64,000 nucleotides of DNA from JAGNLV01 sp964612145 (lineage in GTDB: Bacteria > Zixibacteria > MSB-5A5 > GN15 > FEB-12): positions 24,261-88,260 of the forward strand of contig CAZTBP010000018.1 of the NCBI GenBank assembly GCA_964612145.1, in the 5' to 3' direction. A program made the position numbers and the translations under genes. The notes beneath the pieces are model-generated. The model had not been told where the DNA came from, did no database searches, and saw nothing but the letters and a program-made list of their open reading frames with translations. Below, piece by piece: positions 8,861 to 18,300 of this stretch. Positions within the stretch are counted from its first letter, which is position 1. Each line of letters starts with the position of its first letter.

Positions 8861-9627
8861 GTGGTATGGAAGGTCCGACATTCGTGCAGGTTGCGCTGGC
8901 GCTGGTGCTGGTGGTGATTGCGATTCTGGTCAGCCGCACCTACAAGCTGAACCTGACCAAAGACATGTCAATCGGCACCGTGCGGACGTTTATCCAGTTG
9001 GTTGCGGTCGGCTACGCCCTGGAGTTCATCTTTGACCTGGACAGCCCCTGGCTGATCATCCTGACCATACTGATCATGCTGACGATCGGGGCGTACACCT
9101 CGGTCGACAAGGTCAAGAAGCTTGGCCGGGTGTTCCAGATCGCGTGGGTAGCGATGGCGGTCGGGTCGTTTGTCACGCTGGCGGTTATGCTGGCGGTGGA
9201 TATCATTCCGTTTAACTCGCGCTATATTATTCCGCTGGGCGGGATGATCATCAGCAACTCGATGAACGCCTCGGCCCTGGCGATGACTCGCCTGACGGCG
9301 GACCTTCGGGCCAACGCGCTAGCGGTTGAAACCTCGCTGGCGCTGGGCAAAAGCTGGCGAGAGGCCTCACGCGGATTCCAGCGTGAGGCGGCCACAACCG
9401 GGATGCTGTCGATTTTGAATTTCATGAAGACGGTTGGAATTGTCGCGCTTCCGGGTGCGATGACCGGTATGATCCTCGGCGGAGCCGACCCGCTCGAGGC
9501 GGTGCTGCTTCAGGTCATTGTCGCCTATATGCTGCTGGCGGCAGTCACGATGACCTCGATTGTGGCGGTGGAGCTGACTATCCGCCGCTTTTTCACCCCG
9601 AATCATCAGCTTCGCCGTTTCACCTGA
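8857..9627 (+). CDS. fetB: FetB/UPF0014-family ABC permease
   Basis: Integral membrane protein of 256 aa with about seven hydrophobic segments. The family region GGMIISNSMNASALAMTRL (about residues 127-145) and the cytoplasmic EASRGFQREAATTGML segment are characteristic of FetB/UPF0014. It is the membrane half of the transporter whose ATPase gene overlaps it by 4 bp (ATGA). E. coli FetAB is linked to iron export under oxidative stress; relatives may move other metals. Length and topology are normal. No clear terminator follows within 100 bp. Confidence 0.88.
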   Translation: MSGMEGPTFVQVALALVLVVIAILVSRTYKLNLTKDMSIGTVRTFIQLVAVGYALEFIFDLDSPWLIILTILIMLTIGAYTSVDKVKKLGRVFQIAWVAMAVGSFVTLAVMLAVDIIPFNSRYIIPLGGMIISNSMNASALAMTRLTADLRANALAVETSLALGKSWREASRGFQREAATTGMLSILNFMKTVGIVALPGAMTGMILGGADPLEAVLLQVIVAYMLLAAVTMTSIVAVELTIRRFFTPNHQLRRFT

Positions 9628-9831
9628 TACGGGCAGTGGGCTATACCTGTTGAGTCGACGGGCGGATGACATGGACGCGGCGGCGGAAACAGGGCAAATG
9701 GCCGATAAGAAAATAGCTTGTCTTTTTGCTGATTTCGTATAGTTTTACCGGGTACCGCTGACTGCGCCTCGGGCGTGGGCGGTGCGGTGTTCCTGGAGGT
9801 CAGGATCCTTGTGGTCTTGATGTCAGATAAC

Positions 9832-9916
9832 GGAGAGGTGGCCGAGCGGCTGAAGGCGCACGCCTGGAACGCGTGTATAGGGTAACCTATCCAGGGTTCG
9901 AATCCCTGCCTCTCCG
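9832..9916 (+). tRNA. tRNA-Ser (anticodon GGA)
   Basis: All arms can be drawn. Acceptor: GGAGAGG (9832-9838) with CCTCTCC (9909-9915), discriminator G. Anticodon stem CACGC/GCGTG with GGA at 9866-9868. Long class II variable arm ATAGG-GTAA-CCTAT (9877-9890). T arm CAGGG-TTCGAAT-CCCTG (9892-9908). The long variable arm and GGA anticodon fix it as serine (UCC/UCU codons). The CCA end is not encoded. Confidence 0.97.
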
Positions 9917-10125
9917 CTTTTTTGTGGCCCCATTCCCTTGGGGCGTTTGCCCTGAAACCATCCTGAGCACTAAATCCCCCCTCGGTGGAACCATTATTGT
10001 GGATATTTTGTTCTATGCTGTTAGACGCCCGGGGTGTAACAGCAACACGCGGCGAAGCAGAGCGGTGAGCTTGTTTCGGTGCGGGACAGAAAAGAACACT
10101 ACTACCGGCAGGATACAACCAACTG

Positions 10126-10827
10126 ATGGATGGCCCCGACAAACAGACTTACCTTGACCCGAACAGTCTTCCCTACGATCCCGCAAAAATCGTCAAAACG
10201 ATGATCGACCACCTGAAGTCCTCGGAGGAGGCGGCCTGCGCCGGGAACCATTCGCTGGCATTACTGGAGGTTTCGCGGGCGTTTGAGCACATTCCCGAGT
10301 CCTGTCCGGCCTACCATTTTCGGCGCATACGCGTCTTTCGGAGGAAGCGCGATTTCCGTGCCGTTATCCGTGAATGTGACCGGATCAAGGCGCTCGGATG
10401 CAGCCCGCATGAGCAGAGCCGGGCGCTAATGGAGAAGGCTATGGCCTTTGATCTCATGGGGGACCAGGGTATAGCGGTGCGCCTGTATTACCGGGCGCTG
10501 GATCTGGCGCCGCACTCCGCTGCTATTCGACGCTGCCTTGCGACGCTCCATTCGGCGCGGGGAGAAAAGGAGGCGGCGCGGGAGCACTACCTGAAGTTGA
10601 TCGGGTACGAGCTTTTCGAACTGCGCTACCGGCACCGTCGACAGGTCCTTCGCTGGACCAATCTCGGTCATTTGTATCGATGTACATCGTCGCCGAAGCA
10701 GGCGGCGATCGCGTATCGAACGGCGATTCGACTGGGTATGCGAGGATCTCCGCGCGATCAGCGCCGGGCAATGGAGGCGCTGCGATGTCTGCGGGAGGTG
10801 AAGAAGAACTGCGGCGAGGACTATTGA
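10126..10827 (+). CDS. Small TPR-repeat protein, function unknown
   Basis: Soluble 233-aa protein with no signal peptide or membrane segment. At least three degenerate tetratricopeptide repeats can be seen, for example AMAFDLMGDQGIAVRLYYRAL, SARGEKEAAREHYLKLI and LGHLYRCTSSPKQAAIAYRTA, and an N-terminal repeat around CAGNHSLALLEVSRAFEHI. It is unusually rich in Arg and has many Cys (about nine) for a TPR protein. It is convergent with the ammonia-lyase gene with only 5 bp between the stops. TPRs bind proteins; no partner can be named. Confidence 0.7.
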   Translation: MDGPDKQTYLDPNSLPYDPAKIVKTMIDHLKSSEEAACAGNHSLALLEVSRAFEHIPESCPAYHFRRIRVFRRKRDFRAVIRECDRIKALGCSPHEQSRALMEKAMAFDLMGDQGIAVRLYYRALDLAPHSAAIRRCLATLHSARGEKEAAREHYLKLIGYELFELRYRHRRQVLRWTNLGHLYRCTSSPKQAAIAYRTAIRLGMRGSPRDQRRAMEALRCLREVKKNCGEDY

Positions 10828-10832
10828 ACCGA

Positions 10833-12029
10833 TCAGGTTTCGCCGCCCACGACTGACTGGAACCCCGCCGGGTCAGTCGCTCCCTCGGTATTGAGCAGCA
10901 GCACCCGGGTTGACCGGTCCAGCGTCGGCCCCTCCCCTGTTTTTTTCATTGAATCGTCCCCTGTCAGCGCCAGCAGCGCGCCCAGTGCGGCTGCGCCGGA
11001 TTCACCGGAGATAATTTGAGGATCGGCCGGAATCGGGTGGTAGTACCGGCGCATCGCGGCTTTGGCGTGGGAGTCCTCGATAGTAATGAAGCCGTGGAAA
11101 CTGTCGCGGATGATCGGCCAGGCAATCTCCGAGGGTACGCCGCAGTTGAGCCCGGCCATAATGGAGTTGAGTTGACCGGAGGCGGCCACCGAGGTACCGT
11201 CGGTTGTTGCGGCCGATTCGAACAGGCAGGCTGATTCGGACGGCTCGACCGAGATGAGTTTCGGGCGGTTTGATCCATAGCGCGCCACGTAATACCAGGC
11301 CGCACCGGCCGCCAGTGCTCCCACCCCGCCGGGGACAATTACTACGTCGACCCCGGGATCATTAGAGGCATGAATGAAATCCTCCATCTCGGCAAACATT
11401 GTCGTGTAAGCCGACTGGATCCATCCGGGTATCCGGTGATAGCCGGGCCAGGAGGTATCGGAGATCATCTGCCAGCCGCGAGTGTCGGCATCGGCGCGAA
11501 TGCGTTCCACCGCGTCGTCGTAGTCGCCGTCGATAACCTCGACCGTGGCGCCGAGTTCACGGATGTTTTCGATCCGGGCCGGGACAGTGTTGCGCGGCAT
11601 GTAGATGACGGCTTTTAGCCCGAGCCGGCTGGCGGTCCACGCAACCGCCCGGCCGTGGTTGCCGTCGGTGGCGGTACAGAAGACTGTATCGCCGAATAGA
11701 TTTCGTTGTGATTCAGTCATGGTCAGGCTCTCGCCAAACGGTTCACCGGTTTCGTTTTCCCAGCGCTGCCTGAGGAAACGGTAGATGGCGTACGATGCCC
11801 CCAGCACTTTGAATGCGTTGAGCCCGAGCCGGTGGTTTTCGTCTTTGACATGGATAGACTCCAGGCCGAGTTTTGCCGCCAGGCTGTCCAGTGGAAGCAA
11901 TGGTGTCGGGTAGTAACCGGGGAGGGTGCGGTGAAACGTGAGCGGGTCGGCATCGGTGAATGGCACCGTGAGCGACCGGTGCCAGTTAGGTCGGGGTGCG
12001 ACAAAGCGGTTTTGCAGGTATCGTGGCAT
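10833..12029 (-). CDS. dpaL: Diaminopropionate ammonia-lyase (PLP fold type II)
   Basis: Predicted PLP enzyme of 398 aa that splits 2,3-diaminopropionate to pyruvate and two ammonia. Residues 1-50 carry the family's start (RYLQNRF) and the substrate-loop phrase GYYPTPLLPLDSLA. The Schiff-base Lys lies in GLNAFKVLGASYA, next to VKDENHRLG. The TDGNHGRAVAWTA motif and the glycine-rich phosphate loop VPGGVGALAAG are intact. Length fits the family (about 400 aa). Other threonine-dehydratase-like lyases are possible, but the N-terminal pattern is specific. Single gene, divergent from lptF 100 bp away. Confidence 0.85.
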   Translation of the reverse strand: MPRYLQNRFVAPRPNWHRSLTVPFTDADPLTFHRTLPGYYPTPLLPLDSLAAKLGLESIHVKDENHRLGLNAFKVLGASYAIYRFLRQRWENETGEPFGESLTMTESQRNLFGDTVFCTATDGNHGRAVAWTASRLGLKAVIYMPRNTVPARIENIRELGATVEVIDGDYDDAVERIRADADTRGWQMISDTSWPGYHRIPGWIQSAYTTMFAEMEDFIHASNDPGVDVVIVPGGVGALAAGAAWYYVARYGSNRPKLISVEPSESACLFESAATTDGTSVAASGQLNSIMAGLNCGVPSEIAWPIIRDSFHGFITIEDSHAKAAMRRYYHPIPADPQIISGESGAAALGALLALTGDDSMKKTGEGPTLDRSTRVLLLNTEGATDPAGFQSVVGGET

Positions 12030-12129
12030 AGTACCGGCAAGGTATTGTCCGGCGGAGCCGATGTAAAGCGGGTTCGGGAGAAGTAAAACTTGGCGCTCAT
12101 ATGTATAACCAATATATTGGCTTGAACTT

Positions 12130-13509
12130 ATGAAGAAACTAACGCGCTACATACTGGCCGAGCATATAGCCCCGTTTTTGTTCGCCTTTTTGACTATAAC
12201 GTTCCTGCTGGTGATTGATTACGTTCCGAAGATTATCGATCACGTGATTGATAAAGACATTTCGGTCTGGGTGGCGCTGGAGCTGGTGGCGTTGAATCTG
12301 GCCTGGATGCTGGCGTTATCGATTCCGATGTCGGTCCTGGTGGCGGTGCTGATGGCGTTTGGTCGGTTGACCTCGGATTTCGAGGTCACGGCGATGAAGG
12401 CCTCCGGTATCAACCTGATGCGGATCGTATTTCCGTTGTTGATAGCCGGCGGCGTGATAACGTACGGCATGGTCCAATTCAATGATCGGATTCTCCCCGA
12501 CCTGAACAAACAAGCCCGTCATCTCTGGGGTGACATTGCTGCGATGCGGCCCACGCTGGTTTTTCGCAGCGGGATATTTATCACCGACATTCCCGGCTAT
12601 CTGGTGTTGATTGACGAGATAGATCACAAGACCTCGCGGGTCGAGGGGGTGCGGATCAATGAGACCAAGAAGCCGACTCAGCCGCAGATTATCGTGGCGG
12701 AATATGGTTTCATGAAGATGATGGACAACAATCGTACGATGCAGTTCACCCTGTACAACGGCGAGGTCCATGAGCTTGACACGGAGGAGCCGAAGAATTA
12801 CCGTCGGCTTGACTTCGAACAGCAGGTGATCAATATATCCGGTACCGGCTCGGAGCTGAAAAGAACCGACAGTGAGTACCGTACGGATCGTGAGATGGGT
12901 ATCGGCCAGATGCAGCAGAATGTTGATCGTGCGAAACTGGCTATCGGTCCGTTTGAGCGCAAGATAGAGTCAACGGTTGGCGCCAAAGCCGATTTCCTTT
13001 TTGCCGATACGTTCGCTTTCCCCGTGGGTGATCTCAGTACCGACACTGCTGCCTTTCGGATAGTGCGGCGCGATGCCGAGGCGTTTTACCGTGCGGTGCA
13101 GCGCAATGCCGACCAGATCGAAGCGCAGCAGCGGATTGTGAACAAGTACTCCATTGAGATTTACAAGAAATACTCTATCCCGGCGGCCTCGCTGGCGTTT
13201 ATCCTGATCGGCGTGCCGCTGGCGGTGGTGACACGCAGGAGCGGCATGGGGGTAGCCATTTCAATTTCGATTCTTCTTTTTGTCGTCTACTGGGCGTTTC
13301 TCATTGGCGGCGAGGACCTTGCCGACAACGGCATTGTCAGTCCGTTTCTGGCGATGTGGTCGGCCAATATCCTGATCGGGGCGATAGGGGTCTATCTGCT
13401 TTACAAAGTCGTACGGGAACGTCAGGTCTTTTCCTGGTTCCGCGAAAGCCCGGTTAAGAAACAGAAGAAAATCGAACAGCGGTTACAAGGCGATGATACG
13501 AAAACTTGA
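12130..13509 (+). CDS. lptF: LPS export permease LptF (YjgP/YjgQ family)
   Basis: Inner-membrane subunit of the Lpt machine that extracts LPS and passes it to the periplasmic bridge. Of 459 aa, TM helices lie near residues 12-35, 55-80, 97-118 and, C-terminal, 350-440, with a beta-jellyroll periplasmic domain between. KKLTRYILAEHIAPFLFAFL is the classical start. It is about 80-100 residues longer than typical LptF: the extra lies in the region 235-320, between the jellyroll and TM4 and rich in charged residues. The next gene overlaps its last 17 bp and encodes the paralogous partner. Which is F and which is G is by gene order only. Confidence 0.85.
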   Translation: MKKLTRYILAEHIAPFLFAFLTITFLLVIDYVPKIIDHVIDKDISVWVALELVALNLAWMLALSIPMSVLVAVLMAFGRLTSDFEVTAMKASGINLMRIVFPLLIAGGVITYGMVQFNDRILPDLNKQARHLWGDIAAMRPTLVFRSGIFITDIPGYLVLIDEIDHKTSRVEGVRINETKKPTQPQIIVAEYGFMKMMDNNRTMQFTLYNGEVHELDTEEPKNYRRLDFEQQVINISGTGSELKRTDSEYRTDREMGIGQMQQNVDRAKLAIGPFERKIESTVGAKADFLFADTFAFPVGDLSTDTAAFRIVRRDAEAFYRAVQRNADQIEAQQRIVNKYSIEIYKKYSIPAASLAFILIGVPLAVVTRRSGMGVAISISILLFVVYWAFLIGGEDLADNGIVSPFLAMWSANILIGAIGVYLLYKVVRERQVFSWFRESPVKKQKKIEQRLQGDDTKT

Positions 13510-14575
13510 TATCTATCTGCTCAAGTCGTTCTTCCTGGCGCTGTTTGTGGTGACGCTGGCGATCGGGCTGACGATTAATATAATCAATATCATCGAGGAA
13601 CTCCGGGAGTTTATTGACAACCAGGTACCGGTGGTGTCCATTGTCGAGTACTACCTGTATTTCGGCGGGTGGGTAGTTAAGTCGTTCCTGCCGATGTTCG
13701 TGCTGATCGCAAGCCTCTTCTCGCTGTCGATTATGGCCCGCCGCAATGAGATCCTTGCCATGAAGGCCTCGGGGTTGTCACTTTATCGGATCGCGAGGCC
13801 GTATTTGCTCGTGGCGCTGCTGCTTTCGGTGGGGCATTTCTATTACAATGAGTACATATTCCCGCCGGCGAATCAGCGACGGCTGGAAATCAAGGAGTTT
13901 ACTATCGAGAAGCGGTCCCGGCGAACGACAACTCAGGTTTCCAATGTCTATCGCCAGATCGAGCCGGGCTACATTTATACGATCAACAGCTTCAATGTGG
14001 AACGCGGGATCGGCAACGATGTAAAGATCTACCGCACGAGCGACAATCGGCTGCAAAAGATAATCACGGCCAACCGCATTCTGTATGATAATCACCGCTG
14101 GGTCCTGGTGGAAGGCACCGAGCGAACATTCAGTGATGTTGCCGGGGAGACATTTCAGAATTTTGAGCGAAGGGAGATCGATGATATTCAGGAAGAGCCG
14201 GAGGATTTTGCCAAAAAGATCGGCAAGCCGGAGGACATGGGGCTGGAGGAGCTGGAAAAGTATATCGACCTGATGAAACGAACTGGCGGGCCGTATCACC
14301 GTGAGGCGGTGGATCTTGGTATCAAGTATGCCTATCCCCTGACGTCGTTTATTGTGGTCCTGTTGAGTATACCGTTCGCGTCGAATCCCCGGCGGGGCGG
14401 GCTGGCTGTCTCTATTTCAGTGGGTGCGTTGATTTCCCTGATCTATTTCGTGCTGTTCCGGGTGCTTCAATCGGCCGGGTATAATGAGAAGATCCCCCTG
14501 GAGGTGGCCGTGTGGGGAGTCAATGCGCTGTTTTTTGTAGCCGGTCTGTTTTTCATGCTCAAAGCGAGGAAATAA
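13493..14575 (+). CDS. lptG: LPS export permease LptG (YjgP/YjgQ family)
   Basis: Second transmembrane subunit of the LPS transporter, 360 aa, the usual length. Starts IRKLDIYLLKSFFLALFVV, with TM helices near 15-35, 60-82, 100-120 and three at the C-terminus (280-355), plus a periplasmic jellyroll carrying VSNVYRQIEPGYIYTINSF. It overlaps lptF by 17 bp. The following methyltransferase start overlaps its stop by one base (TAATG), so the three genes are translated together. The ATPase LptB and the bridge proteins are not in the window. The pair is good evidence for an LPS-bearing outer membrane. Confidence 0.86.
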   Translation: MIRKLDIYLLKSFFLALFVVTLAIGLTINIINIIEELREFIDNQVPVVSIVEYYLYFGGWVVKSFLPMFVLIASLFSLSIMARRNEILAMKASGLSLYRIARPYLLVALLLSVGHFYYNEYIFPPANQRRLEIKEFTIEKRSRRTTTQVSNVYRQIEPGYIYTINSFNVERGIGNDVKIYRTSDNRLQKIITANRILYDNHRWVLVEGTERTFSDVAGETFQNFERREIDDIQEEPEDFAKKIGKPEDMGLEELEKYIDLMKRTGGPYHREAVDLGIKYAYPLTSFIVVLLSIPFASNPRRGGLAVSISVGALISLIYFVLFRVLQSAGYNEKIPLEVAVWGVNALFFVAGLFFMLKARK

Positions 14576-15354
14576 TGCCGGACAACAGCAGCGAGCAAAA
14601 TCGAAAGCACTGGGATGAAGTAGTCGATATCCACTTTCGACATCCCGACTACCACGTGCAGGAGTTTCTTGAGGGACAAAGCACTCTCAGACCAATCGAG
14701 CGCCGCCTGCTGCCGGACGTGAACGGGAAGTCACTCCTTCATCTCTTTTGCCAATTCGGTTTGGATACGCTTTCGTGGGCACGGCTCGGGGCTGACGCGG
14801 TCGGTGTAGATATTTCGGGGCGGTCGATCGAGATTGCACGGGAACTGCAGAAGAAATCCGGCGAAAAGGCGGAATTTGTACAGTCGGGCGTGCTGGAATT
14901 GAAGGGCAAGATCGAGCGGCAGTTTGATACTGTTTTCCAGTCGTATGGCACGCATCATTGGATCAGCGATCCTGGTCAGTGGGCACAGGTTGTTTCTCAC
15001 TATCTCAAATCTGATGGCAAGCTGGTTGTCGTAGATTTTCACCCGGCAGGGCTCAGTCTTTTGCAGGATATTCCGTATTTTCATACGGGGCCGCGCCGTT
15101 ACAGTGACCCGGATTATTGTGACCGCAGCTATCGACCCAAGGAGGAGTCGAACGAATGGCATCACACGCTTAGCGATATTGTGATGGCGGTAATCGATGC
15201 CGAATTTACAGTCACATTGCTGGAGGAACATCCGGGACTGCCCTACCGCTATAAAAACGACTGGATCGAGCGAGACGGCTACTACTACCCCCCGCAGGAG
15301 CCGACCGTACCGATGATGTTTGCCCTTGTCGCTCGAAAAGAAACGAGACGTTAG
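14575..15354 (+). CDS. Class I SAM-dependent methyltransferase
   Basis: Predicted methyltransferase of 259 aa. The start is the ATG at 14575, overlapping the lptG stop; the frame is open further upstream inside lptG but has no homology character. SAM motif I has the variant form LLHLFCQFGLDTLSWARLGA rather than LDLGCGTG, followed by the acidic strand end AVGVDIS; a known subfamily shares this pattern. Later motifs: DTVFQSYGTHHWISD and KLVVVDFHPAG. The substrate is unknown; co-translation with LptFG might hint at an envelope substrate, but that is speculation. Confidence 0.8.
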   Translation: MPDNSSEQNRKHWDEVVDIHFRHPDYHVQEFLEGQSTLRPIERRLLPDVNGKSLLHLFCQFGLDTLSWARLGADAVGVDISGRSIEIARELQKKSGEKAEFVQSGVLELKGKIERQFDTVFQSYGTHHWISDPGQWAQVVSHYLKSDGKLVVVDFHPAGLSLLQDIPYFHTGPRRYSDPDYCDRSYRPKEESNEWHHTLSDIVMAVIDAEFTVTLLEEHPGLPYRYKNDWIERDGYYYPPQEPTVPMMFALVARKETRR

Positions 15355-15367
15355 CAGAAGGAAACTG

Positions 15368-17239
15368 ATGGATAAAGCAGCGACTATCGAATTTCTCCAC
15401 CGGACCGAATTGTTCCGCGACCTGAAAGAGGGTGAGCTTAAAGCACTTTCGGAGTGGCTGGAGGAGAGGCAGTTGGCCGATGGTGATGTTCTGTTTGAGC
15501 AGAACACGCCCAGACGCAATCTCTGGCTGGTTGTCGAGGGGGCGGTACAGTTGTATATGACGACACCGTTTGGCGATGACAGGAAACTCACACTGTTTGG
15601 TCCGCTCGATTTTTTGGGCGAGGGTGCGCTCATGGACGACTACCCGCATTCGACCTCGGCCAGGGCTGTCGACACCACAAAAGTGCTGGTGATCAGCCGG
15701 GACACGTTTTCGACCCTGACCGGAACACATCCACAGTTGGCCATGAAAGTGCTTTCGCGGGTGGCGCGGGTGATTTCCCGGCGGATGCGTCAGACGAGCA
15801 CGCGGGTGGTCAATGCGGGCGCGCAGTATATTTCGGGGCGGACCCGTAAAGAACATGATCTTCTCGGCGACCGCCAGGTGCCGCACGAGTTTTTCTATGG
15901 CATACAAACTATGCGGGCGCTGGAAAATTTCAATATCTCCGGAATTTCGCTGGCCCACTACCCGGTTCTGATCGAGGCACTGGCAATGGTAAAGATGGCC
16001 GCGGCCCAGGCCAACCGGGATTTGGGACTGCTGGATGAGACGGTTACCGGCGCCATCGTGAAAGCCTGTCAGGAAATGCTCGAAGGTCGCTGGCACACGC
16101 ACTTTGTCGTGGATCTTATACAGGGCGGCGCGGGAACCTCGACCAATATGAATGCGAATGAGGTTATCGCCAACCGCGCCCTTGAATTGATGGGACATGA
16201 GCGAGGCGAATATGAGCATTGCCACCCGAACAATCATGTCAATTTATCGCAGTCGACCAATGACGCCTACCCCACGGCCCTGCATATCGCGCTGATCAGA
16301 AGCAACGAACGTTTGGTCAAGGTCCTCACAAAATTAGTGGCGGCTTTTCGCGCGAAGTCGCAGGAGTTCAACACCATCATTAAAATGGGCCGGACCCAGC
16401 TCCAGGATGCGGTTCCCATGACGCTGGGGCAGACCTTTGAGGCCATGGCCTCGACTCTGGCCGAGGAAATCGACCGGCTCAACCAGAACGCTGCGCTGTT
16501 TACTGAAGTAAACATGGGCGGCACAGCGATCGGGACCGGATTGAACGCCCATCCTGATTACAGCAACAAGGTCGTCCAGCATTTATCGCACATTTCCCGG
16601 CTGGACTTAAAACTGGCTCCGGATCTGATTGAGGCGACCTCCGATACCGGCGCTTTTGTGATGTATTCCTCGGCCTTGAAGCGACTTTCGGTGAAGCTGT
16701 CGAAAATCTGTAATGACCTTCGGTTGCTGTCCTCGGGTCCGCGGGCGGGGCTCAACGAGATCAATCTGCCCAAAATGCAGCCGGGCTCATCGATTATGCC
16801 CGGCAAAGTCAACCCGGTTATACCGGAAGTTGTCAACCAGATCGCCTTTAAGGTTATCGGCAACGACCTGACCGTAACGATGGCGGCCGAAGCGGGGCAG
16901 CTCGAGCTGAATGTCTTTGAGCCGGTGATCGCGCAGTCAATCCTGGAGTCGATTGAAATGCTCAAAAACGGCATGCGGACTCTTATGCACCGGTGTGTGG
17001 AGGGAATTACGGCCAACGAGGAAGTCTGTCGCCGGCATGTCAAACACTCGATCGGTGTGGTGACGGCGTTAAGCCCGGTGCTCGGTTACGATGTTTGCAC
17101 GGCATTGGCGCGTGAGGCGCTGGAATGTGATCGCGGCGTTTATGAACTCGTGCTGGAGAAGAAACTGTTGTCAAAGACGAAGTTGGACCGATTGCTCGAT
17201 CCGACTACGATGATCCGGCCGTATCGGAGTAAGGACTAA
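15368..17239 (+). CDS. aspA: Cyclic-nucleotide-binding-like domain fused to aspartate ammonia-lyase
   Basis: Fusion of 623 aa from the ATG at 15368, preceded by AGAAGGAA. Residues about 8-125 form a Crp-like cNMP-binding domain (LFRDLKEGELKAL, FLGEGALMDDYPHSTSARA). The phosphate cassette keeps the Glu, but the usual PRSA Arg is His, so cyclic nucleotide binding is doubtful. No helix-turn-helix follows. Residues about 155-620 are a complete aspartase: RKEHDLLGDRQVP, GGAGTSTNMNANEVIANRA, and the superfamily signature GSSIMPGKVNPVIPE with the catalytic Ser loop. Expected reaction: aspartate to fumarate plus ammonia. The sensor may gate activity or help assembly; fumarase activity is less likely given the N-terminal pattern. 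Confidence 0.88.
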   Translation: MDKAATIEFLHRTELFRDLKEGELKALSEWLEERQLADGDVLFEQNTPRRNLWLVVEGAVQLYMTTPFGDDRKLTLFGPLDFLGEGALMDDYPHSTSARAVDTTKVLVISRDTFSTLTGTHPQLAMKVLSRVARVISRRMRQTSTRVVNAGAQYISGRTRKEHDLLGDRQVPHEFFYGIQTMRALENFNISGISLAHYPVLIEALAMVKMAAAQANRDLGLLDETVTGAIVKACQEMLEGRWHTHFVVDLIQGGAGTSTNMNANEVIANRALELMGHERGEYEHCHPNNHVNLSQSTNDAYPTALHIALIRSNERLVKVLTKLVAAFRAKSQEFNTIIKMGRTQLQDAVPMTLGQTFEAMASTLAEEIDRLNQNAALFTEVNMGGTAIGTGLNAHPDYSNKVVQHLSHISRLDLKLAPDLIEATSDTGAFVMYSSALKRLSVKLSKICNDLRLLSSGPRAGLNEINLPKMQPGSSIMPGKVNPVIPEVVNQIAFKVIGNDLTVTMAAEAGQLELNVFEPVIAQSILESIEMLKNGMRTLMHRCVEGITANEEVCRRHVKHSIGVVTALSPVLGYDVCTALAREALECDRGVYELVLEKKLLSKTKLDRLLDPTTMIRPYRSKD

Positions 17240-17255
17240 GCCTGATTTTTGCAGG

Positions 17256-18263
17256 CTACCGATCGTTCACTGCGGCTTCATCAACCACTATCACGGCTGA
17301 GCCGGTGAATTTGCCGTCGCGAAGGTCGTCGAGGGCTTCATTCACATTTTCAAGGGGATAGGTGTGCACCTCGGTTCTGACCGGGACTTTGGGGGTGAGC
17401 TGAAGGAATTCGTGGCCGTCCTCGCGGGTGAGGTTGGCTACCGATTGTATTGACCGTTCCTCCCACAGAATACGATATGGAAACGACGGGATGTCACTCA
17501 TGTGAATACCGGCGCAAACAACCGGTGCTCCCTTTGCGACTGCTTTCAGCGCCGCCGGGACAAGCTCGCCCACCGGCGCAAAAATAATGGCGGCGTCAAG
17601 TGGTTCGGGCGGCTGTCCCTCCGATGAACCGGCCCATTTCGCGCCGAGTCGTTTTGCGAACTCCTGTCCTTCGGTATCGCCGGGCCGTGTGAACGCGTAG
17701 ATCTCGCGGTCCTGATAGGCCGCTACCTGGGCAATGATATGAGCAGCAGAACCAAAACCATAGAGGCCCAGGCGTTTGGCATCGCCGGTAAAACGCAATG
17801 ACCGGTAGCCGATCAATCCCGCACACAGCAGCGGCGCCGCCTGGAGGTCGGGGTACTGTTTTGGGATAGGGAAACAGAAGCGTGCGTCGGCGACCGTATA
17901 GTCGGCAAAGCCGCCGTCAATCTGGTACCCGGTGTAAACGGCGTTGTCGCACAGGTTCTCTCGACCGGATTCGCAATAGCGACACTCTCCGCAGCTTCCG
18001 CCCAGCCACGGCACACCGACCGTATCGCCGCGTGTGAAGCCGTCGACATTGTCGCCAATCTCGACAACCTTTCCGACAATCTGGTGTCCTGGAATCAGCG
18101 GGAGTTTGGGATCGGTCAGGTCGCCATCGACTACGTGCAGGTCGGTGCGGCACAAGCCGCAGGCATGGACCTTGATGAGCAACTGCCCGTGATTCGCCTG
18201 TGGCCTCTCGATCTCTTTCATCTTGAGGGCTTCCTGTTGCCTGTGAAGAACCATAGCACGCAT
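17256..18263 (-). CDS. Zinc-dependent alcohol dehydrogenase (AdhP-like)
   Basis: Medium-chain dehydrogenase of 335 aa. I start it at the ATG at 18263, which has GGAGG seven bases upstream; the longer in-frame version lacks a ribosome site and has no family match. Catalytic zinc ligands: Cys in HACGLCRTDLH, His in IPGHQIVG; structural zinc Cys cluster in GSCGECRYCESGRENLC. Rossmann motif LGLYGFGSAAH. The closest family type is zinc-binding alcohol dehydrogenases that oxidise primary alcohols with NAD. Its upstream side is occupied by a stranded ABC-exporter fragment read in the opposite direction, so its promoter must lie inside that remnant. Confidence 0.85.
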   Translation of the reverse strand: MRAMVLHRQQEALKMKEIERPQANHGQLLIKVHACGLCRTDLHVVDGDLTDPKLPLIPGHQIVGKVVEIGDNVDGFTRGDTVGVPWLGGSCGECRYCESGRENLCDNAVYTGYQIDGGFADYTVADARFCFPIPKQYPDLQAAPLLCAGLIGYRSLRFTGDAKRLGLYGFGSAAHIIAQVAAYQDREIYAFTRPGDTEGQEFAKRLGAKWAGSSEGQPPEPLDAAIIFAPVGELVPAALKAVAKGAPVVCAGIHMSDIPSFPYRILWEERSIQSVANLTREDGHEFLQLTPKVPVRTEVHTYPLENVNEALDDLRDGKFTGSAVIVVDEAAVNDR

Positions 18264-18300
18264 ATGACTGCCTCCGACAATTACCTGTATATTTGATCGC

